64,000 bases of DNA from CALHVX01 sp039198065 (GTDB lineage: Bacteria > Pseudomonadota > Gammaproteobacteria > Pseudomonadales > Azotimanducaceae), in NCBI GenBank assembly GCA_039198065.1, contig JBCCTU010000002.1:186001-250000 (forward strand), read 5' to 3'. Shown piece after piece: positions 1 through 7,909 of this stretch. The translations under genes were made by a program, and so were the position numbers. The notes beneath the pieces are model-generated. The model was not told the origin of the DNA, made no database searches, and was given only the letters and a program-made list of their open reading frames with translations. Numbering within the stretch: position 1 is the first letter of the stretch; each line of letters opens with the position of its first letter.

Positions 1-885
1 ATACGGCACACCGAGGGCCCGCAGGCGTTCGCGAAGCTCCCGTTCGCGGCGCTGAAAGGAGTCGCGATAGCCCAGGGCTTGCCGGCGGTTGCCGGGGTCG
101 ACGGTCAGCCGGGATCGGGAGTCGGTGACAACAAAGCGCTCAACGCTCGGCAACTCAAGCTCCAATGGATCGATGACGTGACACACGACCAGGTCGTTGT
201 TCCGGGCCAGCGATGCGATGGCCTCCAACCAGGGCGCGGCCACAGGCAACAGGTCGGTAATCAGAAAGATCCGATGTTGGTGGGTCGCTAGCTGGCGCAG
301 CTGGCGCAGATCGTCAGCCAATCGATGCACGGCGTTCTGGTTGGCATCACGATGCAGAGCCTGGTTGTGTCGAGCAAGCTCGCCGAGCAGCCGCGCAACG
401 GCCTTTGGACTCCGCAGCGGCCGCACGACGCTCGCCCCAGTAACGCCACTGACAAGGCCGCCCACGCGATCGCCGCTGTTGAGGCAGCGCCACGCGAGCC
501 GTGCGCCGAGCTCGGCGGCAGCAACGGATTTCAGCCGCACCTGGCTACCGAAGAAGAGGGTGTGCGTCTGATCGATGTAAAGCAGCGTCGGGCGTTCGCG
601 CTCTTCGCGAAATACTTTCGTATGCGGTTTGTTTTTCCGTGCCGTAACACGCCAATCAATGGAGCGAACGTCGTCGCCCGCTTGGTAGGCGCGAACTTCG
701 GCAAAGTCGACGCCACGACCGCGCAGCCGGCTGACCCGATCGCCCGTTGAGCTGCTTCGCTCGCGGCGCTTCCGCTCTGGTGGGAACGGACCGAGGCGAA
801 GCGCCAGCAGGGCTTCGAGGCTGACGTGCACGCCGCGGAAATCGTGTCCGCTAACCGATGGAACTGCGCTCGAAGTCCTCGCCAC
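1..885 (-). CDS. DUF58 domain-containing protein (3' part beyond window)
   Basis: The frame opens at a GTG (885) only 5 bases after the MoxR stop and stays open to the left edge, giving at least 295 residues. The N-terminal part has the DUF58 signature: an arginine/tyrosine segment, then G-D-D-V-R-S-I-D-W-R and a following A-R-K (about residues 75-95). A von Willebrand-like fold follows, with I-T-D-L near residue 215. DUF58 proteins are normally encoded directly after a MoxR ATPase and are thought to be its partner or substrate adaptor in maturing membrane or secreted complexes; that role is family knowledge. The operon runs leftwards out of the window, where VWA-domain genes would be usual. 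The actual C-terminus cannot be seen. Confidence 0.88.
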   Translation of the reverse strand, partial: MARTSSAVPSVSGHDFRGVHVSLEALLALRLGPFPPERKRRERSSSTGDRVSRLRGRGVDFAEVRAYQAGDDVRSIDWRVTARKNKPHTKVFREERERPTLLYIDQTHTLFFGSQVRLKSVAAAELGARLAWRCLNSGDRVGGLVSGVTGASVVRPLRSPKAVARLLGELARHNQALHRDANQNAVHRLADDLRQLRQLATHQHRIFLITDLLPVAAPWLEAIASLARNNDLVVCHVIDPLELELPSVERFVVTDSRSRLTVDPGNRRQALGYRDSFQRRERELRERLRALGVPY

Positions 886-890
886 GGGGT

Positions 891-1889
891 TTAGGGCGTG
901 GGTACGCGACGCAGCAGATCGCCGATCAAATCGTCCACCGTCGTGCCTTCGGCCTCGGCTTCAAAGGTCAGGAGAATGCGATGTCGAAGACAGTCGCCGG
1001 CGACGGCTTGAACGTCCTCGGGCGTGACGAAGTCGCGGCCATTCAGCCAAGCCTCGGCGCGAGCGCAGCGGTCCAGCGCCAGCGTGCCTCGGGGGCTGGC
1101 ACCGTAGGCGATCGGGCCGTTCGATTCGGTGTCTCGGGTTGCCATGACCAGTTCGACCAGATAACGCTCGACGGGTTCGGCCATGTGGAGCTGGGACAGT
1201 CGAAGCTGGGCTGCCAGCACGTCAGCCTCCGTTAACCGCACCGGCGCTGCTGCAGAGGTTGTCTGACGCTGCTCGCCGCGCACGAGGCGCAGGATGTCGA
1301 GTTCAGCGGCACGATCGGGGTAGTCGACGCCAACGTGCAGCAGGAAGCGATCCAGTTGGGCTTCCGGGAGCGCGTAGGTGCCTTCCTGCTCGATTGGGTT
1401 CTGGGTTGCCATGACCATGAAGAGTTCCGGCAGGCGGTAGGTCTGGCGACCGATTGAAACCTGCTGTTCGGCCATCGCTTCGAGCAGCGCGGACTGGACC
1501 TTGGCCGGTGCGCGATTCACTTCGTCGGCGAGTACCAGGTTGTGGAAGATCGGCCCCTGCTGAAACCGGAAGGAGCCGTCTTCTGGACGGAAGATTTCTG
1601 TTCCGGTGACGTCGCTGGGGAGCAGATCCGGGGTGAACTGAATGCGGTGAAAGTCCCCGTCTACGGCGGCTGCCAGCTCCTTGACGGCCCGCGTTTTGGC
1701 GAGCCCGGGCGCGCCTTCGACAAGCAGGTGACCGCGACACAGCAGGGTCATCAAGAGCCGTTCAAGCAGTCGTGACTGGCCGATGATGCGGGTGCTGAGC
1801 CACGCTTTGACGGTCATTACCTTTTCCTGCAGTTCCTGCTCGGAAAGGGCGCTCGTGCTTGAGGGGGATGGAGACTCCATAGGCCACAT
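891..1889 (-). CDS. MoxR-family AAA+ ATPase
   Basis: This 332-residue protein has a Walker A motif G-A-P-G-L-A-K-T (residues 59-66), a Walker B motif L-V-L-A-D-E-V-N-R-A (118-127), the sensor-1 stretch M-A-T-Q-N-P (about 160) and the P-E-A-Q-L-D-R-F segment typical of MoxR. MoxR ATPases act as chaperones in the cytoplasm, usually with DUF58 and VWA proteins. The DUF58 gene lies immediately downstream, so the two are probably co-transcribed and co-translated. The start is the first ATG of the frame; a second ATG three codons on is possible. Confidence 0.93.
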   Translation of the reverse strand: MWPMESPSPSSTSALSEQELQEKVMTVKAWLSTRIIGQSRLLERLLMTLLCRGHLLVEGAPGLAKTRAVKELAAAVDGDFHRIQFTPDLLPSDVTGTEIFRPEDGSFRFQQGPIFHNLVLADEVNRAPAKVQSALLEAMAEQQVSIGRQTYRLPELFMVMATQNPIEQEGTYALPEAQLDRFLLHVGVDYPDRAAELDILRLVRGEQRQTTSAAAPVRLTEADVLAAQLRLSQLHMAEPVERYLVELVMATRDTESNGPIAYGASPRGTLALDRCARAEAWLNGRDFVTPEDVQAVAGDCLRHRILLTFEAEAEGTTVDDLIGDLLRRVPTP

Positions 1890-2018
1890 TCTTTCTTGTT
1901 AGCCGTGCATTCTAGCCGCAGACGAGGTTTCGTCCATGTGATCGCAGCGGCGGCGTTGACTAGGCTTTCTCTGTTGTCAGGCAAGTCGAAGGCCGGCCCC
2001 TGGGCCCGCAGAGAACCC

Positions 2019-2246
2019 GTGCGTTACCGAGTCCACCTAGCTATCAGTGCCAGCGAATTGGCCCGCTACTACCGCGGTGCGGCCCGCCAGGTGCTGGCCG
2101 TGGATGTGGCCGGTCGCCGGGTATCCTTTCCCGCGGCACTGCTGCGCCCGCATGTCGGCCACGGCGGCCTGCAGGGCTGGTTTGAGCTGGAAACCGACGA
2201 CCAGCACCGCCTGCGTAACTTTCGGCGTCTTACCGACGGCAGGTAA
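2019..2246 (+). CDS. DUF2835 family protein
   Basis: This is a short protein of about 75 residues, taken from the GTG at 2019. The open frame extends further upstream, but that part is not protein-like. The sequence R-Y-R-V-H-L-A-I-S, then L-A-R-Y-Y-R-G, F-P-A-A-L-L-R-P and finally W-F-E-L-E-T-D matches the compact DUF2835 family found across gammaproteobacteria. No function is known. It ends 10 bases before pyrD and may share its transcript. Confidence 0.8.
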   Translation: MRYRVHLAISASELARYYRGAARQVLAVDVAGRRVSFPAALLRPHVGHGGLQGWFELETDDQHRLRNFRRLTDGR

Positions 2247-2256
2247 ACTGCCGTGC

Positions 2257-3279
2257 ATGGCATCGACACCCCCGGATCCCAGCTACGCGGCGCTGCGCAC
2301 GGCGCTGTTCTCTTTGCCACCCGAGTCTGTGCATCGGTTGAGCATTCGAACGATTGCCGCCTACGGAAGGCTCGCGCCCCGCAAGGTCCCGGCGGGCAGC
2401 CAGCCGCGCACCGTCATGGGCTTGCGCTTCGCCAATCCGGTCGGCCTCGCCGCCGGGTGGGACAAGGATGCCGAAGCCATGGCTGGCGCCGCACGCCTGG
2501 GTTTCGGGTTCCTGGAAGTGGGTACGGTCACACCGCGGCCGCAGCCCGGTAATCCCCGGCCGCGGATGTTCCGGTTGGCGAACGACGGCGCGCTCATCAA
2601 TCGCCTGGGCTTCAACAACGGTGGCGTTGAGCGGCTGGTAGAGCGGGTGACCGCGTTCCGACAACGGTACGCAGACACCGAGGTGCAGCTGGGAATCAAC
2701 ATCGGCAAAAACAAGACCACACCGGTGGAGCGCGCGGTTGATGATTACCTGGCTGCGTTCACTCAGGTGGCGCCGGTAGCCGACTATGTAACCGTTAATC
2801 TGTCGTCGCCGAACACACCGGGACTACGAACCCTGCAGCAACGTGATGCGCTCCGCGGACTCCTGCTGCCGCTGAAAGAGGCGCAGACTAAACTGCCCGG
2901 CAAGCCGGTCCCGCTGGCGGTGAAACTCGCACCGGACCTAGAGCCGGCCGAGATCGACGCCATCGCGGCGGAGTTACTCGAACTCGACGTAGATGGCCTT
3001 ATCGCGACGAACACCACGCTGTCGCGACCCGTAGGCCCGTCGCTGTACCGGGACGAAGCCGGAGGCCTCAGCGGGGAACCGCTGTTTGAGCTGTCGCTGC
3101 GCACGGTTCGCGCCTTCGCCGAACGGCTCGAAGGTCGGGTACCTATCATTGGTGTCGGCGGCATCACGCGGGCGGACCAGGGCCAGGCGATGCTAGACGC
3201 CGGTGCCGCGCTACTGCAGATCTACACCGGCTTCATTTACCAGGGCCCAAGGCTGGTCCGCGATCTTGCACGGCTCTAG
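2257..3279 (+). CDS. pyrD: Dihydroorotate dehydrogenase (quinone), class 2
   Basis: This enzyme oxidises dihydroorotate to orotate in pyrimidine synthesis, passing electrons to membrane quinone through FMN. The ATG at 2257 gives 340 residues, close to the 336 of E. coli PyrD, and the N-terminal helix region (A-L-F-S-L-P-P-E-S-V-H) that anchors class 2 enzymes is present. Visible motifs are A-A-G-W-D-K-D, I-N-R-L-G-F-N-N, N-L-S-S-P-N-T-P-G (catalytic serine loop) and I-G-V-G-G-I near the C-terminus for FMN phosphate binding. The frame is open upstream of the ATG but overlaps DUF2835 there, so the downstream start is preferred. Confidence 0.97.
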   Translation: MASTPPDPSYAALRTALFSLPPESVHRLSIRTIAAYGRLAPRKVPAGSQPRTVMGLRFANPVGLAAGWDKDAEAMAGAARLGFGFLEVGTVTPRPQPGNPRPRMFRLANDGALINRLGFNNGGVERLVERVTAFRQRYADTEVQLGINIGKNKTTPVERAVDDYLAAFTQVAPVADYVTVNLSSPNTPGLRTLQQRDALRGLLLPLKEAQTKLPGKPVPLAVKLAPDLEPAEIDAIAAELLELDVDGLIATNTTLSRPVGPSLYRDEAGGLSGEPLFELSLRTVRAFAERLEGRVPIIGVGGITRADQGQAMLDAGAALLQIYTGFIYQGPRLVRDLARL

Positions 3280-3369
3280 CTCGGCGATCCCACGCGCCGA
3301 CTAAAGTTTTCTCCGGTGCGGCCGATTGCTTCTGTGTGAACAATCGCACCAGGGAAGGTGGTAGCGTCC

Positions 3370-4665
3370 ATGCAGGTGTTCTTTTCTCCGTTTAATGGCC
3401 TCGCGTTTCCTCCACAAAACGTACCGGCGACGGCCAGCGCGCAGACAACCGTTCCGGCATCCAGCCCGCAGCCGTATCCCGGAGCCGGCTTCAGCAATCC
3501 GTTCTCGGTGTTTGGTAACCCCTATCAAAGCGGTGGCGCGGCAGCGTCCGGGCATACGGTTGTAAACGATACCAACGCTCTGGCGAGCAACCCTTCGGCA
3601 ACCCAAGGTGGGGCTCCGGGGTCTGTGCCGACCGGGAATGCCGGCATTGCGGGCGGTGCGAGCTTTGGTGGAGCTGCGGTCCTGGTGCCAGCCTTTGCCC
3701 CCACAGCGTTCGTGCCTGCCTTCGTACTCGTTCCCGTCGCCTTTGGCGGGTTCCCGGGGGCCTTCGGACAGGCACCGGCTGCGCCTTCCCAACCCGCACC
3801 GGTTGCGCCACCGGTTTCGGACGGCACCGATGTTTCCGTCCCGCCGCCGATCGATGATGCTGTCGAACCGGTTAGCGTTGATGCCGATTCGAGTGAGCCA
3901 GACATGCCGACGACTTCGGTCGAGCCGGACGTGTCGGTCCTGTCGCGGCGCTTCAGCGGCAGTGCGGCGCTGTCGTTTGAGCTCAACCTCAGGACCCGTG
4001 AGGGAGATGAGATTTCGATCGTGCTGGAGCGCGAACAGACCTTTGAGCGCGTCATCCGACAGAACGCGGAAACCGACGATGTGCTCGGCCGGGAGTGGAT
4101 TCCACCGGACCGGGAGTCGGCCTTCAGCTTTACCGTCAACGGTGACTTGAGCGATACCGAGCGCGCATCGATCGATGCCCTGCTTGAAAACGTGTTCACG
4201 GTTTCCGAGGCGTTTTATCGGGGCGACGATGCGGGGGTCGCGAACGCGTTGAGCTCGCTACAGCTCGACGGTGAAACGCTAACGGAAGTGTCGTTATCGC
4301 TGGCCGTTACCCAGCGCGTTGAGGTGTTGCGTGGCTATGGCCAGGACCTCGGCGCGCTTGAGCAGCTCAGCAATACGACCGGTGAGCGCGTCTCAGCGCT
4401 CGAGTTTTTGGCGAGCGAACAACGACGGCTTATAGACCAGGCGCAGGACGTCTTTGATGACGGCAGCGCGGTCCGCTTTGTTCGTGGAACGCTGGCTCAG
4501 CTCCTCGATGATGCCCTGGGGACCCTTGAAGACACGTTGACGACGTCCTTTGATGCACCGGGGCCCGGTACCCGGGTCGCGGATGCGACGGTAGACGGCG
4601 AACCCGCCGAACAGGGCGATACGCCCGTCGACGCCCGTCAGGTGGCAGAAGAACGAGCCTCGTAA
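3370..4665 (+). CDS. Orphan Ala/Gly/Pro-rich protein, function unknown
   Basis: The frame starts at a GTG (3358), but the ATG at 3370, preceded by G-G-A-A-G-G, is the better start and gives 431 residues. The first 200 residues are low complexity (Ala, Gly, Pro, Ser) with a hydrophobic stretch near residues 100-135 rich in A-F-V-P. The acidic C-terminal half (about 190-400) looks folded, with predicted helices and motifs such as S-F-T-V-N-G-D-L-S-D-T-E and F-Y-R-G-D-D. There is no signal peptide. I recognise no family with confidence; a DUF5610-like domain is possible in the C-terminal half. Its last 28 bases overlap the end of ddl on the other strand. Confidence 0.75.
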   Translation: MQVFFSPFNGLAFPPQNVPATASAQTTVPASSPQPYPGAGFSNPFSVFGNPYQSGGAAASGHTVVNDTNALASNPSATQGGAPGSVPTGNAGIAGGASFGGAAVLVPAFAPTAFVPAFVLVPVAFGGFPGAFGQAPAAPSQPAPVAPPVSDGTDVSVPPPIDDAVEPVSVDADSSEPDMPTTSVEPDVSVLSRRFSGSAALSFELNLRTREGDEISIVLEREQTFERVIRQNAETDDVLGREWIPPDRESAFSFTVNGDLSDTERASIDALLENVFTVSEAFYRGDDAGVANALSSLQLDGETLTEVSLSLAVTQRVEVLRGYGQDLGALEQLSNTTGERVSALEFLASEQRRLIDQAQDVFDDGSAVRFVRGTLAQLLDDALGTLEDTLTTSFDAPGPGTRVADATVDGEPAEQGDTPVDARQVAEERAS

Positions 4666-5606
4666 CGATCGAGCGCACTCTGGCACAACGCGGTCATGAG
4701 GGACGGAAAGTCGAAACCCAGGGATCGCGCACCGTCGGGATAGAGGCTGGTCGGCGTCATGCCGGGCATCGTGTTGGTCTCGAGCAGCGCGATCCGCCCG
4801 TCGGCGGTGACAAGAAAGTCTGACCGCGACAGGTCTCTCAAGCGCAGTGCGCGGTGCGCAGCGAGGGCTACCTGTTGCAGTGACTGAAGGATCGCCGGTG
4901 CCAGACGTGCGGGCGTGATGTGCTCGCTCTTTCCAACCGCGTAGCGGTTGTCGAAGTCATACCACTCATCCTTCGCCGTAACGATCTCGATCGGTGCCAT
5001 GATCTGGGGTTCGCGGCCATGCAGGTCGAGTACACCGACGGTGGCTTCCATTCCGTCGATAAACGGCTCGACCAGCCAGCCGTTGGACCAGCCGCGGGCG
5101 GCCTCCAGAGCATCAAGCAACGCCGCCCGATCCCGCACCCGATGAACGCCAACGGCCGACCCTTCGCTGCGCGGTTTTACGACAAGCGCTGGGCCGAGGG
5201 TTCGCATCAGCTCATCGGCTAAGTCCTCTGCGTTTACGCCTGCCGGCCAGCCATCGAAGCTGCGGTCGTCGGCAACGGGCAGGGCATGACTGCGGTAGAT
5301 AAGCTTCGCCAGAGTCTTGTCCATGGCCGCCGCACTCCCGCGCACACCGCTGCCGACGTAAGGCAGGCCCAGCAGTTCGAGGTAACCCTGGATCGTCCCG
5401 TCTTCGCCCAGCGTGCCATGGAGGGCAGGGAACACCAGGTCCGGTCCCCAAGCCAACAGGTTTTGCGTCAGAGTCTGGTCAACTTCGAAGCGTTCAACCC
5501 TGGCACCGGTGCCGCTCAAAGCCTCTGCCACTTCCTGGGCGGAGCTGCGGGATACGTCCGCTTCCGCACCGGGACCGCCACACAGCACGGCAACACGACG
5601 GTTCAT
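4638..5606 (-). CDS. ddl: D-alanine--D-alanine ligase
   Basis: This ATP-grasp enzyme joins two D-alanines for peptidoglycan precursors in the cytoplasm. The ATG at 5606 overlaps the stop of the acetyltransferase gene (A-T-G-A), giving 322 residues; a longer frame starts at 5654 but lies inside that gene. Family motifs are L-C-G-G-P-G-A-E near the start, H-G-T-L-G-E-D-G, G-S-G-V-R-G-S-A-A-A-M-D-K, V-V-K-P-R-S-E-G-S, and the metal/substrate motif L-L-E-T-N-T-M-P-G-M-T near the C-terminus. It lies outside a dcw cluster, as Ddl paralogues sometimes do. Confidence 0.95.
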   Translation of the reverse strand: MNRRVAVLCGGPGAEADVSRSSAQEVAEALSGTGARVERFEVDQTLTQNLLAWGPDLVFPALHGTLGEDGTIQGYLELLGLPYVGSGVRGSAAAMDKTLAKLIYRSHALPVADDRSFDGWPAGVNAEDLADELMRTLGPALVVKPRSEGSAVGVHRVRDRAALLDALEAARGWSNGWLVEPFIDGMEATVGVLDLHGREPQIMAPIEIVTAKDEWYDFDNRYAVGKSEHITPARLAPAILQSLQQVALAAHRALRLRDLSRSDFLVTADGRIALLETNTMPGMTPTSLYPDGARSLGFDFPSLMTALCQSALDRYEARSSAT

Positions 5607-6157
5607 CGGGCCTGCTGGGGTAACAGCGTCCTGCGGGAGTCGGTGTAGGTCCAACGCTCATGATCCCGCCAGGCCCCGTCGATGTAGAGGTAGGCAGGCG
5701 ACAAGCCTTCGTAGCTGAAGCCGGCGCGCTGGGCAAGACCTATGGACGGCGCGTTGTCCGGCTGGATATTGGCTTCCAACCGGTGCAGCCCCAGGTCGTG
5801 GATTGCGTAGCGCTTGATCAGCTCCAGTCCTTCGAGCATGTAGCCCTGGCGAGCGTACGGCGCGCCGACGTAGTAGCCGAGGGACGCCGACAGGAACGAG
5901 CCGCGAACGATGTTGTTGAGATTGACTACGCCAACGATCTGACTCGAGCGCTTAAGACAGATCAGCTGTCCATCGTGATCGTCGCGGGAAAGCCGCGCGA
6001 GGTAGTGATCGAACGCGAGCGGTGACCGTGGTGGACTGATCCAAGGGTCGTGGAATCGCTCGCTGGTCCGCATTAACTCCAGAAACTCGCGCCGGTCCGC
6101 GCGGACGACGGGACGCAGAGACACTCTCGGTGCGGGCTCGAAGTCAGGTGCGGCCAT
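5603..6157 (-). CDS. GNAT acetyltransferase, RimJ/RimL type
   Basis: This 184-residue protein belongs to the family that N-acetylates ribosomal proteins or small molecules with acetyl-CoA. The acetyl-CoA loop reads Y-A-R-Q-G-Y (about residues 100-105), followed by the helix M-L-E-G-L-E-L, then L-H-R-L-E-A-N-I-Q-P-D-N-A-P-S and R-A-G-F-S-Y-E-G, which are the RimJ/RimL hallmarks. The start lies within the end of the upstream small membrane protein gene, and the stop overlaps the ddl start, so translation is probably coupled along the set. The real substrate cannot be told from sequence. Confidence 0.9.
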   Translation of the reverse strand: MAAPDFEPAPRVSLRPVVRADRREFLELMRTSERFHDPWISPPRSPLAFDHYLARLSRDDHDGQLICLKRSSQIVGVVNLNNIVRGSFLSASLGYYVGAPYARQGYMLEGLELIKRYAIHDLGLHRLEANIQPDNAPSIGLAQRAGFSYEGLSPAYLYIDGAWRDHERWTYTDSRRTLLPQQAR

Positions 6158-6458
6158 AGCTATCCGCGGTACGCGTTGGTGTTTTCGCGGCCTGTTCGTG
6201 GCGATCGGGTCCAGCGCCCCGTTTCAACTCCAGGGTAAAGATGTCCCACAGCGTCGGTGGGATGATGGCGATGCCGAGGACGATCAGGTAAACGGGGTGG
6301 AGGTTGAACGGCACTTCCCCGCCAGCACCGAAGGGTGTCAACGTTGCCAGATCGAACCGCTGTGCGTGCCAGGCGAGGAGGCCGCCGGTCGCCAGGGCGA
6401 AGCCCAGCGTAAGCAGCACCATGCGCGCCAGATAGCGAAGAAACCAGAGGGTTCGCAC
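6144..6458 (-). CDS. Small two-helix membrane protein, unknown
   Basis: This 104-residue protein starts at a GTG (6458), 6 bases after the peptidase gene, and overlaps the acetyltransferase start by 14 bases. It has two hydrophobic segments, about residues 6-30 (containing L-L-T-L-G-F-A-L-A-T-G-G-L-L) and 52-73 (H-P-V-Y-L-I-V-L-G-I-A-I-I-P-P), followed by a charged, probably cytoplasmic, tail. I recognise no family. Its position in the operon is the main support for it being a real gene. Confidence 0.7.
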   Translation of the reverse strand: MRTLWFLRYLARMVLLTLGFALATGGLLAWHAQRFDLATLTPFGAGGEVPFNLHPVYLIVLGIAIIPPTLWDIFTLELKRGAGPDRHEQAAKTPTRTADSYGRT

Positions 6459-6464
6459 TATGAG

Positions 6465-7568
6465 TCAGTTCGTTCGTTGCCGTGGTGGAAGAAAGTAGTA
6501 CGCGGCACCGCGCGATTGAAACCAAGCCCGCTCGAAGGCGGCGCGGGGATATCGGATCGGTACAGCGTCGAGCGATTCACCGGCCGGATCATTCACGAGC
6601 ACCGAACGAGCGTCAACAGCGCGAACCAGCACCAGGTGTCCGGCACTTGCGCGTTGAGGTGCACCGGGTAAGGCATCGGCGTCGTAGCGGATGCTGGCAA
6701 CCACCGGGCAATCGGCGGCGAGCAGTGCGGTAACCGGCTCCCAACGGTCGAAAAACTCAACCGCACCGAGTACGCCGTGCTGTGCGGCACGGTGAACGTT
6801 GAGCGGCCAGATGCCATACAGCCCGGAAGCCTCGTCACGACACTGCTCGACAAACCCTAGCCAGTCCACGGGCTGATTCAGCGCGGCCAACGCCATCGCG
6901 ACGCTTGTGGGCGAACAGATACGTGGCGCGAGGGCAGGCGGGGCGAGCCGTTGCGAGAGCGGTTGCGGCGTACGCCGCAAGGCGACCGCCGCGACAGCCG
7001 GTGCAGCAATAGCCGGCGCAGCGATCGCCGGGAACGGCTCGGCGGACGGGGCAGCGGCTCGACGGATGCTGACGGTCAGGAGGTATGGCGCGATAAGCGC
7101 CCGAGGGTTCGACACCCAAAGTTCCAGCGGTTGCGCTGGCTGAGCTTCCCGCACTTCGAAGTAGTCGAGGTGTGTGGCGACCGGGGTGGCACTCTCGCCC
7201 GCACGCGTAGGCACCTGGGTTGCTGGGTCGCGAGCCTGCGATGGCACAGTCAACAACCGCTTACCGGCGTAGCGAAAACAGAACTGCAGGTCCGCGGCCT
7301 GGGCGCTGGCAAAGCTCGGTAGCAGGAGATCACCGGGATGGAGGGCCGCGACGGGAAGCGTGAGCAGACTCCCGCCATCGACGGTTTCCGGGGTTCCTGC
7401 GATGGTCGTTGAGGCAAGCGGTAAGGTCGCTGCGAGGGCAGCGGCAGATGCGGTGCCGTCCCCGACGATGCGTTGGGTGCGTACCCGGGTGCTTGCTGAG
7501 GTGCTTTCTGAGCTGCTTTCTCGGGTGTTCTCTCCGGCATTAGGCGTACCGCTTCCGTCGCCTTTCAT
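6465..7568 (-). CDS. C39-like cysteine peptidase family protein
   Basis: This 367-residue protein has a C-terminal papain-like domain (about 215-365). The likely nucleophile is in P-R-I-C-S-P-T-S-V-A-M-A, the histidine in A-G-H-L-V-L-V-R-A, and the acidic residue in V-N-D-P-A-G, the pattern of Peptidase_C39_2 proteins. The first 200 residues are beta-rich and probably an accessory domain, with an A-I-A-A-P repeat as linker. No clear signal peptide is visible, and the first 40 residues are Ser/Thr/Glu-rich. It heads the minus-strand set running to ddl, so it could act on peptidoglycan-related peptides, but that is inference. Confidence 0.75.
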   Translation of the reverse strand: MKGDGSGTPNAGENTRESSSESTSASTRVRTQRIVGDGTASAAALAATLPLASTTIAGTPETVDGGSLLTLPVAALHPGDLLLPSFASAQAADLQFCFRYAGKRLLTVPSQARDPATQVPTRAGESATPVATHLDYFEVREAQPAQPLELWVSNPRALIAPYLLTVSIRRAAAPSAEPFPAIAAPAIAAPAVAAVALRRTPQPLSQRLAPPALAPRICSPTSVAMALAALNQPVDWLGFVEQCRDEASGLYGIWPLNVHRAAQHGVLGAVEFFDRWEPVTALLAADCPVVASIRYDADALPGAPQRASAGHLVLVRAVDARSVLVNDPAGESLDAVPIRYPRAAFERAWFQSRGAAYYFLPPRQRTN

Positions 7569-7639
7569 GAGGCGGTGCGTCCCGCTGCTCTTTTCGTTGA
7601 GACGGCGTAAGCTTGGCGCACGTTCGATGGGTGCGTAGC

Positions 7640-7909
7640 GTGACTGACCGCCTCCGACTGCTGGTGACCGAACACTGCACCCTCTGCGGCGATGCCCTGG
7701 AGTGGTTGCTGCAACGGCAAGAGCTGCAAGGTTGGCTGCTCGAGTCCTTTGATTTGATCACAGCGCCGGCGCTCATCGACAGCCACGGTTCCCGTGTACC
7801 GGTGCTGCAGCGTCTCGGTGCGGACGCGCAGCTTCGCGGGGAGATCGATTGGCCGTTTACCGAGGCTTCGCTGCGGAGCCTGCTTTCTTGTGCCGACGGC
7901 GATCACTGA
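7640..7909 (+). CDS. Glutaredoxin-like protein (DUF836 family)
   Basis: A GTG at 7640 gives about 89 residues; a TTG nine codons earlier is the alternative. It reads L-R-L-L-V-T-E-H-C-T-L-C-G-D-A, a thioredoxin-fold beta strand followed by a C-x-x-C redox motif, and later S-R-V-P-V-L, resembling the cis-proline loop of glutaredoxins. This short glutaredoxin-like family (DUF836) is widespread; its partners are unknown. Its stop overlaps the end of slt by 7 bases. Confidence 0.78.
   Translation: MTDRLRLLVTEHCTLCGDALEWLLQRQELQGWLLESFDLITAPALIDSHGSRVPVLQRLGADAQLRGEIDWPFTEASLRSLLSCADGDH

Noticed and set aside
858..1235. Open frame on the plus strand opposite moxR
   Set aside because: Its codons mirror the MoxR frame; no family features are visible.
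2047..2256. Longer N-terminus for pyrD
   Set aside because: The extra 70 residues overlap DUF2835 in another frame and are not PyrD-like; the ATG at 2257 gives the usual length.
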